Shown here piece after piece: positions 33,221-43,400 of a DNA stretch of 64,000 nt (within the stretch, counting starts at the first letter, position 1; each line of letters begins with the position of its first letter). This DNA comes from Thiosocius teredinicola. Its GTDB lineage: Bacteria > Pseudomonadota > Gammaproteobacteria > Chromatiales > Chromatiaceae. The notes under the pieces were generated by a model. It had not been told where the DNA came from, did not search any database, and saw only the letters and a program-made list of their open reading frames with translations. A program made the translations under genes and the position numbers. Location of the stretch: the NCBI RefSeq assembly GCF_002009425.1, contig NZ_CP019936.1, positions 1,411,001 to 1,475,000 on the forward strand. Reading direction: 5' to 3'.

Positions 33221-33239
33221 AGACGATGTCAAAACGTCT
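33221..33239. promoter_or_regulatory. dyad and -35-like hexamer upstream of pqqA
   Basis: AGACG (33221-33225) and CGTCT (33235-33239) form an inverted repeat about 60 bases before pqqA. A perfect TTGACA lies inside it on the minus strand (33227-33232), but no good -10 hexamer follows at normal spacing. It may be an operator overlapping an activator-dependent promoter. Confidence 0.3.
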
Positions 33240-33391
33240 GGGTTCCCGGTGTATTTAGCAAGCACGTCTGATGCCAACCCCTGCGGTGCCCTTGGGAGCG
33301 ACATCGCCGCCGATTGCCGGCCTGTCGTTTGTCCCCGTCCGGTAGCGAAGTTGAACACTTTTGTGCCGCCCAAGTGACAATCGTCTCGCTG

Positions 33392-33715
33392 TCAACGCTG
33401 CAGGGAGCCCAGCCAGTCGGCGATGATGCGCATCTCGTCGTCGTTGACGTTCTGCATGATGCCCGTCATGGCCGCCGTCATGGCGTTTTTGCGGGCTTCC
33501 GACTTGATGTCCTGCAGCTGCTGATACAGGTAGTCGGCGTTCTGCCCGGCAAGCTTGGGGTACACCGGCAACACCGGCGCTCTGCCTTCTGCCCCGTGGC
33601 ACGAGATACAGGTTTTTTCCTGGTAGAGTGTGGCGCCGTCTTTATCGGCCGCTGCGGTACCGCCGGCATGTACCGCAACGACTATCGCGATGGCGTAGGT
33701 GCTTCTCAAGCGCAT
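33392..33715 (-). CDS. small exported monohaem cytochrome c
   Basis: A 107-residue protein from ATG 33715 (GGAG upstream); a signal peptide ends near GGTAAADKDG. Haem binding is CISCH in EKTCISCHGAEGRAP, and a likely axial methionine is in AMTGIMQNVNDDEM, as in cytochrome c4/c5-like proteins. KLAGQNADYLYQQLQDIKSEARKN matches the c4-type half-domain. It lies upstream of pqqA on the same strand, separated by 229 bases. It may carry electrons from XoxF or another donor to a terminal oxidase. Confidence 0.88.
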   Translation of the reverse strand: MRLRSTYAIAIVVAVHAGGTAAADKDGATLYQEKTCISCHGAEGRAPVLPVYPKLAGQNADYLYQQLQDIKSEARKNAMTAAMTGIMQNVNDDEMRIIADWLGSLQR

Positions 33716-34115
33716 AGGTCGAATTCTCCGTCTCTTTTCTTTATGTGACTTGCTGGTTGAGTTACGTGCGATATAGAACAGCTGGCAGCAGAAAACATGC
33801 CATCGCCATTCGCACAAATTTCGCCGGGAATATGGCGTGGCGCTGCGCAAGCGTATCGGCATGGCTGTTTGTGCCGACTGTGAGCCGGGCGACGCACAGT
33901 GCAACGCGGCGTGTCGCGCTTTGCGACGCTTGGTCTGGAAATGCCGGCGGCACGAGGTCGCCATTTATTGACCGATCAACTTGCGGCTACCGTCTCGCCG
34001 GCGTATGAACGAAAGAGTAGGTGGTGGTTTCCGATGCAAGGCGCGCGCAACGGCCGCCGCGTGTTGGGGGGCGTCGTCGGCAGACGCCGGATGGCAGTAA
34101 GCAAAGGACAACAGT
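33716..34115. other. 400-bp divergent intergenic region
   Basis: It lies between the cytochrome gene (minus) and the membrane-fusion protein gene (plus). Open frames crossing it have no supporting motifs. It should contain promoters for both sides, but none was recognised with confidence. Confidence 0.4.
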
Positions 34116-35168
34116 GTGAAGAAACCGATCTTGGGGTTGCTGCTGGTCGCAGCATTGGGCGCTGCGGCCTGGTGGTATTTCGCCGAAAACCCGGTGGATG
34201 CGTCGAGCGACCTGGTGTTGTACGGCAACGTCGATATCCGCGAAACCGATCTGGCCTTCAACAACAACGAACACATTCACCAGGTGCTGGTGCAGGAAGG
34301 CGACCGGGTGCGTAAAGGGCAGTTGCTGGCGACCTTGCACCGGTCACGCCGTCAGGCCGAGGTGAATGCTGCCGCAGCCCGGGTCAAGGCGCGCGAGGCG
34401 GCGCTGGCGAGGCTGCTTGCCGGCAGTCGCCCGGAAGAGATCCGCCAGGCTACGGCCAATGTCGCCGCGGCCGATGCGCGCCTTGCCGACGCGCGCGCGA
34501 CCTACGAACGTACGCGTGATCTTTCACGCCGGCAGGCCGCTTCGGCGCAGGCGCTCGACGATGCCCAAGCAGCGCTGAACACTGCGCGGGCCAACCTGAA
34601 AGTTGCGGAGGCGGCGCTGGCGCTGGCCGAAGAAGGGCCGCGCGCCGAAGACATCGAAGAGGCGAGGGCAATGCTGATGGCCGACAAGGCGCAACTCGAA
34701 CTTGCCGAAGTGGTGCTCGCCGATACCGAGTTGCATGCCCCGGCCGACGGTGTGATCCGCAACCGGATTTTGCAGCCGGGCGACATGGTGTCGCCGCAGA
34801 CGCCGGTGCTGACGCTGGCGTTGACCGATCCGGTCTGGGTGCGCGCCTATGCGCCCGAAACGGTGCTCGGCAAGCTGGTGCTCGGCACCTCGGCGGTGAT
34901 CACCACCGATAGTTTCCCCGACAAGCAATACACCGGCTGGGTGGGCTATGTCTCGCCGACTGCCGAGTTCACGCCGAAGAACGTCGAGACCACCGAGTTG
35001 CGCACCCGCTTGGTGTACCAGGTGCGGGTGTTCGTGTGTAACCCGCAGGGCGAGCTGCGCCTCGGTATGCCGGCGACCGTGACGATCGCCATTGCGCAGG
35101 AGCAGACGCAGACACCGGCGCAAGACGGGCAGGCGCCGCCGGACTGCGCCCGTTCGCAGGTTGAGTGA
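34116..35168 (+). CDS. HlyD-family membrane fusion protein (YbhG-like)
   Basis: A 350-residue periplasmic adaptor anchored by an N-terminal hydrophobic segment (residues 4-23). The barrel-sandwich start is GNVDIRETDLAFNNNEHIHQVLVQEGDRVRKGQ, a long alanine-rich alpha-hairpin spans about 75-205, and the lipoyl half returns at LHAPADGVI. GTG 34116 follows AAAGGA. It links an inner-membrane ABC-2 exporter to an outer-membrane channel. The following ATPase and two permease genes give the YbhG-F-S-R set, a group implicated in drug or cation efflux. Confidence 0.88.
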   Translation: MKKPILGLLLVAALGAAAWWYFAENPVDASSDLVLYGNVDIRETDLAFNNNEHIHQVLVQEGDRVRKGQLLATLHRSRRQAEVNAAAARVKAREAALARLLAGSRPEEIRQATANVAAADARLADARATYERTRDLSRRQAASAQALDDAQAALNTARANLKVAEAALALAEEGPRAEDIEEARAMLMADKAQLELAEVVLADTELHAPADGVIRNRILQPGDMVSPQTPVLTLALTDPVWVRAYAPETVLGKLVLGTSAVITTDSFPDKQYTGWVGYVSPTAEFTPKNVETTELRTRLVYQVRVFVCNPQGELRLGMPATVTIAIAQEQTQTPAQDGQAPPDCARSQVE

Positions 35169-35169
35169 T

Positions 35170-36930
35170 GTGGACAGCACAGCCTTGTCGTTCGAGGGCG
35201 TCAGCAAGTCGTTTCAGGTAGACGACCGGGTGATCCCCGCGTTGCGTTCGGTGGATGTGCGCGTTGCCGCCGGCAAGGTGACCGGCCTGATCGGTCCGGA
35301 CGGTGCCGGCAAGACGACCTTGATGCGTCTTGCGGTCGGCCTGCTGAAAGCCGATGAAGGTGCGATCGATGTCCTGGGAATCGACGTGACGCGCGACCCG
35401 CTCGAGGTGCAGGCGTCAGTCGGTTACATGCCGCAGCGCTTCGGCCTGTACGAAGACCTGAGCGTGCAGCAAAACCTCGATCTGTATGCCGACCTGCAAG
35501 GTGTCGAACAGGCGCTGCGGCCGGAGCGCTACGCCGAACTGATGCACATGACCGGCCTCGGTCCGTTCACCGGTCGACTGGCGGGCCGTCTTTCCGGCGG
35601 TATGAAACAGAAACTCGGGCTGGCCTGCACGCTGGTCAGGCCGCCACGCCTGCTGGTGTTGGACGAGCCGACGGTCGGTGTCGATCCGGTATCACGCCGC
35701 GAGCTGTGGAAGATCATCTACCGCCAGGTCAACGAGCAGGGCATGACGGTACTGCTCAGTACCGCCTATCTCGACGAGGCCGAGCGCTGCGACGAGGTGA
35801 TCCTGATGCATGCCGGCAGGCGCCTGGGGCACGGCACCCCGCAGCACTTCAGCGAGCCGATGCGCGGTCGCACGTTTCGCGTGGCGGCGCCGAACATTAG
35901 CAAGCGCAAGTTGCAGGCGCGCCTGAGCGCCACACCGGGGATCATCGACGCGATCATCGAAGGCGACCTGGTGCGCGTCGTCACGTCGGCGGACGGTCTG
36001 CCGGACTTGTCATCGCTGGGCGAAGACGGGTACGCCCTGCAGGCCGAGGCGACGTCGCCGATCTTCGAGGATGCCTTTATCGCGACGCTGCACGACGACG
36101 CCACGCACGCTGCCGAGGGTGCGTCGATGCACGCCATGCAACTCGACGCCAACCCGGTCGACGGTGACGGGGCGATGATCGAGGTGCGCGATCTGCAACG
36201 CCGTTTTGGCGACTTCTACGCGGTGCGCAACGTGAACTTCGAGGTGCGGCGCGGCGAGATCTTCGGCCTGCTCGGTGCCAATGGGGCCGGCAAGTCGACC
36301 ACGTTTCGCATGCTGTGCGGGCTGTTGCCGGTATCCGCCGGCGAGGTGCATGTGGCCGGCGTCGACCTGCGGCATACCGGTGCGCAGGCGCGTGCGCGGC
36401 TCGGTTACATGGCGCAGCGCTTCGCCTTGTACGGCGATCTCACGGTCGTGCAGAACCTGCGCTTTTTCGCTGCCGCCTATGGTTTGGGCGGCTCGCGGGC
36501 GAAACAGCGTATCGCCTGGGCGCTCGATGCCTTCGAGTTGAGCCCGCACACCGATCAGAACAGTCGCGACCTGCCGCTCGGCTTTAAGCAACGCCTGGCG
36601 ATGGCCGCAGCGTTGATGCACGAACCGGATATCCTGTTTCTCGACGAACCGACCTCGGGCGTCGACCCGCTGGCGCGGCGTGAATTCTGGCAACGCATCA
36701 ATGCCCTGGCCGAATCGGGCGTCACGGTGTTGGTCACCACACATTTCATGGACGAGGCGAACTACTGCGATCGCCTGGTGATCATGGCCGACGGCGAAGT
36801 GCTCGCCGAAGGCACGCCGATGGAGATGAAGGCGCGTTTCCGCAATCCGGCGCACCCCGATCCGACGATGGAGGACGCCTTCATCGGTCTGATCGAGGCA
36901 CATGCCACAGCGCGAGGAGAGTCGGCGTGA
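35170..36930 (+). CDS. tandem ABC ATPase (YbhF-like)
   Basis: A protein of about 586 residues with two complete nucleotide-binding domains. The first has GPDGAGKTT, LSGGMKQKLGLACTL and LLVLDEPTVGVDP. The second, from about residue 335, has GANGAGKST, LGFKQRLAMAAALMHEP and ILFLDEPTSGVDP; its signature is LPLGFKQ instead of LSGGQ, so the two sites may be unequal. GTG 35170 follows the adaptor stop by one base. The stop overlaps the GTG of the first permease. This duplication is standard for YbhF. Confidence 0.9.
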   Translation: MDSTALSFEGVSKSFQVDDRVIPALRSVDVRVAAGKVTGLIGPDGAGKTTLMRLAVGLLKADEGAIDVLGIDVTRDPLEVQASVGYMPQRFGLYEDLSVQQNLDLYADLQGVEQALRPERYAELMHMTGLGPFTGRLAGRLSGGMKQKLGLACTLVRPPRLLVLDEPTVGVDPVSRRELWKIIYRQVNEQGMTVLLSTAYLDEAERCDEVILMHAGRRLGHGTPQHFSEPMRGRTFRVAAPNISKRKLQARLSATPGIIDAIIEGDLVRVVTSADGLPDLSSLGEDGYALQAEATSPIFEDAFIATLHDDATHAAEGASMHAMQLDANPVDGDGAMIEVRDLQRRFGDFYAVRNVNFEVRRGEIFGLLGANGAGKSTTFRMLCGLLPVSAGEVHVAGVDLRHTGAQARARLGYMAQRFALYGDLTVVQNLRFFAAAYGLGGSRAKQRIAWALDAFELSPHTDQNSRDLPLGFKQRLAMAAALMHEPDILFLDEPTSGVDPLARREFWQRINALAESGVTVLVTTHFMDEANYCDRLVIMADGEVLAEGTPMEMKARFRNPAHPDPTMEDAFIGLIEAHATARGESA

Positions 36931-38054
36931 ACAAAGCGGCTCGCATGCGCCTGCGCGGCATGATCCGCAAGGAGAGCTGGCAGATCCTGCGTGACCCGTC
37001 GAGCATTGCGATCGCTTTTGTCATGCCAGTGGTGCTGTTGTTGCTGTTCGGCTATGGCGTGTCGCTCGATGCGCGCAGTGTGCCGCTGGCGATGGTCGTC
37101 GAACAGCCGGACGCCAGCACTGCCAGCCTGGTTGCGGCCTTCGGCCATTCCGAATACTTCGAACCGATGATGTTCAACAATGTGCAGCAGGCGCAGCGCG
37201 CGTTCGACGAACGTATCGTGCGCGGCATCGTCTGGCTGCGCGCGAACTTCAGTGAGCGCCTGCTGGCCAAGGGCGATGCGCCGATTGGCGTGATCATCGA
37301 CGGGGTCGATGCCAACCAGGCGAGGATCACCGAAGGCTATATCCAGGGCGTGTGGCAGGCATGGCTGTTCAGTTATACGCGCGAGAAAGGGGTTGAGATG
37401 ACCATGCCGGTCACGCTGGAACCGCGCATCTGGTTCAACGCCGCGGTACGTAGCCGCAATTTCCTGGTGCCAGGACTGATCGCGGTGATCATGACCTTGA
37501 TCGGCGCGATGTTGACCTCGATGGTGGTCGCGCGCGAATGGGAACGCGGCACGATGGAGGCACTGATGGTCACGCCGATCCGCCTGGGCGAACTGGTGGT
37601 CGGCAAACTGGTGCCGTATTTTGTGCTCGGCATGGGCGGCATGCTGGTCAGCGTGGCGATGGCGCTGTGGCAGTTCGATGTGCCGCTGCGCGGATCGTTC
37701 TGGGCGCTGGCGGTATCGTCGGCGTTGTTCATGCTGGTGGCGCTGGGGCTGGGCCTGCTGATCTCGGTGGTCGCCAAGAACCAGTTCGTCGCCGGGCAGA
37801 TCTCGATGATCGCCACCTTCCTGCCGGCCTTTCTGTTGTCGGGGTTCATTTTTCAGATCAGCTCGATGCCCGAGGTTGTGCAGATCATCACGCATATCGT
37901 CCCGGCGCGGTATTTCGTTGCCATTTTGCAGACGGTGTTTCTCGCCGGCGACATCTGGCCGATCATTCTCAGCAACTGTGTCGCACTGATCGTAATGGCG
38001 TTGATCTTCTTGGGGATCGCACGGCGCAAGATGCACAAGAGGTTGGATGCATGA
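36927..38054 (+). CDS. ABC-2 permease (YbhS-like)
   Basis: A 375-residue membrane protein: one N-terminal helix (residues 27-46), a large periplasmic domain, then five helices from about residue 175. The typical segments are KESWQILRDPSSIAIAFVMP, MVVAREWERGTMEALMVTP and FLLSGFIFQISSMPEVVQ. GTG 36927 overlaps the ATPase stop, and its own stop overlaps the ATG of the paired permease. It is the first half of the translocation pore. Confidence 0.9.
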   Translation: MNKAARMRLRGMIRKESWQILRDPSSIAIAFVMPVVLLLLFGYGVSLDARSVPLAMVVEQPDASTASLVAAFGHSEYFEPMMFNNVQQAQRAFDERIVRGIVWLRANFSERLLAKGDAPIGVIIDGVDANQARITEGYIQGVWQAWLFSYTREKGVEMTMPVTLEPRIWFNAAVRSRNFLVPGLIAVIMTLIGAMLTSMVVAREWERGTMEALMVTPIRLGELVVGKLVPYFVLGMGGMLVSVAMALWQFDVPLRGSFWALAVSSALFMLVALGLGLLISVVAKNQFVAGQISMIATFLPAFLLSGFIFQISSMPEVVQIITHIVPARYFVAILQTVFLAGDIWPIILSNCVALIVMALIFLGIARRKMHKRLDA

Positions 38055-39166
38055 CGGCCTGGCGACGCATCTTTGCCCTGATCGTCAAAGAGCTGCTGGC
38101 GATCCTGCGCGACAAGAAGAGTCGCATCGTGTTGATCGGTCCGCCGATCGCGCAATTGTTGGTATTCGGCTACGCTGCGACCTTCGATCTCAACAATCTC
38201 GCGATCGCGGTTTACGACCAGGATCGCAGCGCGGCATCACGTGAGCTGATCGCCAAGATGACCGGATCGCCGCACTTCGAGTTGGTTGCGCAGGTCGAAC
38301 ATGATGCACAGATCGCGCCGCTGATCGACAACAAGGATGCGCTGATGGTCTTGCGCATCGGGCCGCGTTTCAGCGAAACACTGTTGCGTGGCGATACCGG
38401 CGCGGTGCAGGTCATCATCGACGGCCGCAACTCGAACACGGCGCTGCTTGCGTTGAGCTACGTCCGCTCGATCCTGATCGATTTCAATGTGACTTGGGCC
38501 AAGCAACATGGTCGACCGAGCCCGCCGGCCACGCTCGAGATCCGTCCGTGGTACAACGAGAACCTCGAATCGCGCTGGTTCATCGTGCCGGGCATCGTTG
38601 GCCTGATGGCGTTGATCATCACCACGGTGGTAACCAGTCTGTCGGTTGCCCGCGAACGCGAGGCCGGCACGTTCGATCAGTTGCTGGTCACGCCGCTGCG
38701 GCCGATCGAGATCCTGATCGGAAAATCGATCCCCGGGATGTTGATCGGGCTGGTCGAGGCGACCTTCATCCTGGTGCTGGTCGTGCTGTGGTTCGAGGTG
38801 CCGCTGCGCGGCAGTCTCGGTGCCTTGTATCTCGGCGTGCTGTTGTTCCTGCTGTCTGCGGTGGGCATCGGGCTGATGATCTCTTCGTTCGCCGTGACCC
38901 AGCAGCAGGGGATTCTCGGCGCCTTTCTGTTCGCTGTGCCGGCGGTGATCCTGTCGGGCTTTGCGACCCCGATCGACAACATGCCGGATATCGTTCAGCA
39001 GCTGACGCTGATCAACCCGATGCGCTACTTCATGGTGATCCTGCGCGGCGTGTTCCTGCGCGGCGATTCGTATGGCTTGTTGTTCGAGCAGTTCTGGCCG
39101 ATGGCCGTAATCGGTGTCGTCTCGCTGGCCATTGCCGGCTGGTTGTTTCGCCATCGCATGTACTGA
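38051..39166 (+). CDS. ABC-2 permease (YbhR-like)
   Basis: A 371-residue paralogue of the preceding permease with the same topology. Key segments are KELLAILRDKKSRIVLIGPP, LSVAREREAGTFDQLLVTPL and ILSGFATPIDNMPDIVQQ. ATG 38051 overlaps the previous stop (ATGA). It completes the four-gene exporter. No outer-membrane factor gene is adjacent, so a TolC-like channel from elsewhere is needed. The exported compound is unknown. Confidence 0.9.
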   Translation: MTAWRRIFALIVKELLAILRDKKSRIVLIGPPIAQLLVFGYAATFDLNNLAIAVYDQDRSAASRELIAKMTGSPHFELVAQVEHDAQIAPLIDNKDALMVLRIGPRFSETLLRGDTGAVQVIIDGRNSNTALLALSYVRSILIDFNVTWAKQHGRPSPPATLEIRPWYNENLESRWFIVPGIVGLMALIITTVVTSLSVAREREAGTFDQLLVTPLRPIEILIGKSIPGMLIGLVEATFILVLVVLWFEVPLRGSLGALYLGVLLFLLSAVGIGLMISSFAVTQQQGILGAFLFAVPAVILSGFATPIDNMPDIVQQLTLINPMRYFMVILRGVFLRGDSYGLLFEQFWPMAVIGVVSLAIAGWLFRHRMY

Positions 39167-39497
39167 GCGCCGCGCGTTCACGGTGCGTCGGTGTCTGTTT
39201 GATGACACAAAGATTGTCTTTGTTTATGCCCACATCAGCAAAGCAAACAAGGTGCAGCGAAAGCCCTTATGTCGTTTGAAATTCACAGCGGCATTGCTCA
39301 ACCCTTGATCCAGATTAATACAAGAATCCGCGTACGGTGTTTACATAAGTAGAGTCATCATACGACGCGGATGTGTCGTAAACCGCGTACCGTATCGAAC
39401 GATTTTCCAGGTCGAATTGGCCCCGAGGTGGCACGCGCATGTTGATTCCAAACGCGGGGTGCACGGTGTTGAGCGAAATGCAGTTGAACCGCAGCAC
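39167..39497. promoter_or_regulatory. 331-bp control region before the rnf operon
   Basis: It is free of genes and AT-richer than its surroundings. It carries three inverted repeats: ACAAAGA-TTG-TCTTTGT at 39207-39223; TACGAC-N8-GTCGTA at 39361-39380; and a longer imperfect dyad, GTACGGTGTTTAC at 39332-39344 against GTAAACCGCGTAC at 39378-39390. The first could partly terminate the exporter transcript. The others lie 107-166 bases before rnfB and look like regulator sites. Confidence 0.45.
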
Positions 39498-40376
39498 ATG
39501 GCCTTGTTTCCCGATCTGCTGACCGCCGTCGGCTTTATGGCCGTGCTCGGTCTGCTGTTGGCCGGCATTCTTGCCGTCGCCAACCGCCGTCTCTATGTCT
39601 ACGAAGATCCGCGCATCGATCAGGTCGAGGCGCTGCTGCCAAGCGCCAACTGCGGCTCCTGCGGCACAGCCGGATGCCGCGCGTTCGCCGAGAAGCTGGT
39701 CAGCGGCGAATTGCAGCCGGCGCTGTGCACCGTCAATTCGAAAGAGGGCAACCAGGTGATTGCCAATTTTCTGGGTGTCGAACTCGGCAGCCAGGAGCGG
39801 CGCGTTGCCCGGCTGGCGTGTGCCGGCGGCAGCAACGTTGCACAACGTCACGCGAGCTATGTCGGACTGGACAGCTGTCGCGCCGCGGTGATGGTCGCCG
39901 GCGGCGGTAAGGGTTGTGCCTGGGGGTGTCTCGGCCTGGGCGATTGCGCCAAGGTATGCGAGTTCAATGCACTGGCGATGAATCAAAACGATCTGCCGGT
40001 GGTGGATGTCGAGCGTTGCACGGCCTGCGGCGATTGTGTCGAGATCTGTCCTCGCGATCTGTTTTCGCTGCATGCGATCAGTCACCAGCTCTGGGTGGCC
40101 TGCAAGAACCTTGAGAAAGATGAGCAGGCCGAGGCCGAGTGCGCCGTGTTGTGCACCGCCTGTGGCCGTTGTGCCGCCGATGCGCCCGAAGGGTTGATCA
40201 CGATCGACAACAACCTTGCGGTCATCGACTACGCCAAGAACGGCTTGGCCAGCAGGTTGGCGGTGGAACGTTGTCCGACCGGCGCGATTGTCTGGTTGGA
40301 CGATGTCAGTGGCGCGGCGCACAAAGGCAGAGACGCCAAACGGATCGTACGCAAGGGGGCATTGCCGGTCGGCTGA
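39498..40376 (+). CDS. rnfB: Rnf electron transport complex subunit B
   Basis: A 292-residue iron-sulfur protein with an N-terminal membrane helix (8-28). Cluster ligands: C52, C55, C60 and C77 (NCGSCGTAGC...LC) for the Fe-S domain; C140, C144, C150, C154 and C174, C177, C180, C184 for a 2[4Fe-4S] ferredoxin domain; and C219, C222, C225 with C259 for an additional C-terminal cluster. RnfB accepts electrons from ferredoxin. It is about 100 residues longer than enteric RsxB and resembles the multi-cluster forms of anaerobes. ATG 39498 is chosen for the helix that follows; the ribosome site is weak. The pyruvate oxidoreductase gene follows after about 110 bases. Confidence 0.92.
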   Translation: MALFPDLLTAVGFMAVLGLLLAGILAVANRRLYVYEDPRIDQVEALLPSANCGSCGTAGCRAFAEKLVSGELQPALCTVNSKEGNQVIANFLGVELGSQERRVARLACAGGSNVAQRHASYVGLDSCRAAVMVAGGGKGCAWGCLGLGDCAKVCEFNALAMNQNDLPVVDVERCTACGDCVEICPRDLFSLHAISHQLWVACKNLEKDEQAEAECAVLCTACGRCAADAPEGLITIDNNLAVIDYAKNGLASRLAVERCPTGAIVWLDDVSGAAHKGRDAKRIVRKGALPVG

Positions 40377-40484
40377 AGGCCGTCTGCGGCAATCCCAGGG
40401 TTTAAGAACAGCGGCCGGCGTAGCAATGCGCTTGTCCGCACAGGCCACACGCGCTGTGTGGCGAACGCAAGGGTAGGGCGAGTC

Positions 40485-43400
40485 ATGTTCGGAAAGAAGG
40501 AACCGCAGCAGTTCAAGTATCCAGGCAAGCGCATGGCGATGGACGGCAACACCGCCGTCATCATGTGCGAGCGTGAGTCATCCGACGCCGCCGGCGCGTA
40601 TCCGATCACACCGTCGACGCAGATGGGTGAGTACTGGGCCGAGGAGACGGCCAAGGGCCACATCAACGTATCCGGCCGGGCGCTGATCTTCGTCGAGCCG
40701 GAAGGTGAGCATGCGGCAGCGGGGGTGACCGCGGGTATGTCGATGTCGGGCCTGCGTGCCAGCAACTTCTCCTCGGCGCAGGGCATCGCCTATATGCACG
40801 AGTCGCTGTACGCTGCGGTCGGCAAGCGTCTGCCCTATGTGCTCAACATGGGCTGCCGGGCGATCACCAAGTCGAGCCTGAACGTACATGCCGGACATGA
40901 CGATTATCACTGTGTCGACGACACCGGCTTCGTGCAGTTGATGGCCAAGGATGCGCAGGGCGCCGCCGACCTGAACCTGATCGGCCGCAAGATCGCCGAG
41001 TTGTCGCTGACCCCGGCGATCGTCGCGCAGGACGGTTTTCTGACCACCCACCTGATCGAACCGTTGCAGGTGCCCGAGCGCGAACTGGTCGCCGAGTATC
41101 TGGGCCGCCCGGACGACATCATCGATTCACCGACGCCGGCGCAACGTATGCTGTACGGCGACAAGCGTCGCCGCATCCCGGTGCTGTGGGATGTCGATAA
41201 CCCGGTGTTGGCCGGGCCGGTCGAGAACCAGGACTCGTACATGCAGTCGGTGGTCGCGCAGCGGCCGTATTTCTTCGACCACATCGAGGAGATCACCGAC
41301 CAGGCGATGCAGGAGTTCTATGCGCTGACCGGTCGACGCTACCAGCGCGTCAGCGGCTACCGCATGGATGATGCCGACTACGTGATACTCGGCCAGGGCA
41401 GCATGATCGTGCAGGCGCAAGCGGTGGCGGATTACCTGCGCAAGACGCGCAACCTCAAGGTGGGTGTCGTCGACCTGACGTTGTTCCGCCCGTTCCCGGG
41501 TGATCTGCTCGGCGAGCTGTTGCACGGCCGCAAAGCGGTCGCCGTGCTGGAGCGCACCGACCAGCCATTGGCCGAAGACCTGCCGCTGATGCGCGAGGTG
41601 CGTGCGGCGCTGTTCAAGTGCGTCGAAAACCAATTGGCCGGCGACCGCAGACCGTACCCGGAGTATCCGAGCTTGGCCGCCAAGGAGATACCGCGACTGT
41701 ACTCCGGCTGTTATGGCCTGGGCAGCCGCGACCTGCAGCCCGAGGCGTTGGTCGGCGCCGTCGAGAACATGTTGCCCGACGGTGCGCAGCGGCCGTTCTA
41801 TTACCTGTCTGTCGATTTCGTGCATGCCGAGGCCGCCAGCCCGAAGCAGGAGATCCATCAACAGCGCCTGCTCGACGACTACCCGCACATCAAGGACCTC
41901 GCGATACGCGGCAGCGAAAACCCCGACCTGACACCGGACGGTTCGATCACGGTACGCATGCACTCGGTCGGTGGCTGGGGTGCGATCACCACCGGCAAGA
42001 ACCTGGCGATGACGCTGTTCGACCTGCTCGGCTATGACATCAAGGCCAACCCCAAGTACGGTTCGGAAAAGAAAGGTCAGCCGACCACCTACTACCTGTC
42101 GGCGGCGCCCGAACCGATTCGCCTGAACTGCGAATATCACTTCGTCGATGTCGTGATGTCGCCCGATCCGAACGTGTTCAGCCATTCAAATCCACTGTAC
42201 GGTCTGAACAAGGGCGGGGTGTTCATCATCCAGAGCAGTCTTGCCGGTCTTGAAGACGTGTGGGCCGGTTTTCCGCGTCAGGCGCGTCAGTTCATCATCG
42301 ACAACGACATCCGCGTGTTCTGCCTCGACGGCTTCAAGATAGCGCGTGAAGAGGCAACCAATCCCGATCTGCAGTACCGCATGCAGGGCAACGCCTTTCA
42401 GGGTGCGTTCTTCGCGACATCGCCGGTCATGGCGCAGAACAATCTCGATGAGCAGGGGTTGTTCGACGCGATCGATCGCCAGTTGCGCCACAAGTTCGGC
42501 GGCAAGGGCGAACGCATCGTGCAGGACAACCTGCGCGTCGTTCAACGTGGCTTCGACGAGGTGCGCGAGATCGTCGACAAGCCGATCGATGCGGTCTCCG
42601 TCGAGCCGCATCGCAAGTCGGCCGGCATGCCGGTTATGCTCAAGCAGATGCCGGAGGCCGACGGTGGCATCACCGATGTGCATCGCTTCTGGGAGCAGAC
42701 CGGCAGCTTCTACGCGGTCGGCAAGGGCGAAGAGAACCTGGCCGATCCGTACATCGGTTTGAGTCTGATCCCGGCGTCGTCGAGCGTGTTCCGCGACATG
42801 ACGCAGATCCGTTTCGAGTATCCGAAATACATCGCCGAGAACTGTACCGGCTGCGGCAACTGTTTCAGCGTGTGCCCCGACAGCGCGATACCCGGGCTGG
42901 TCAACAGCGTCGCCGACGTGTTCGAGACGGCGATCCGTCGCATCGAACGCGAACAGCAGCCGACGATCTGGCTGCGTCGTGCGGTGCGCGATATCGAAAA
43001 GCGCCTGCGTGCCTTGATCGAACCGCTCGGTGATCATGCCAACGTCAACGCCTGTCTCGACCAGGCGGTGCTCGAGTCGGTGGCCGCGTCCGAACTGCAC
43101 GGCGATGACAAGGCGCGTCTCGAAGAAGAGTTCGGCTGGTTCATGGCGACGATCGGCGATTTCCGTTTCGCCGTGACCAAGCCGTACTACAACAACCGCG
43201 AAAAGAAAGAGAAGAACAGCGGCGGGCTGTTCTCGGTCACGATCAATCCCTATACCTGCAAGGGCTGCATGGAGTGTGTCGATGTCTGCGGCGACGAGGC
43301 GCTGGTGCCGACACCGCAGACGGCCAAGGAGGTCGAGCGGCTGCGCAGTGAGTGGGACTTCTGGCTCGACCTGCCGACCACGCGTCCGGAATACATCCGT

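Noticed and set aside
36762-38036. 424-codon His/Gln/Arg-rich minus-strand frame
   Set aside because: Its composition is typical of the reverse complement of membrane-protein genes; the ABC-2 permease lies on the other strand.
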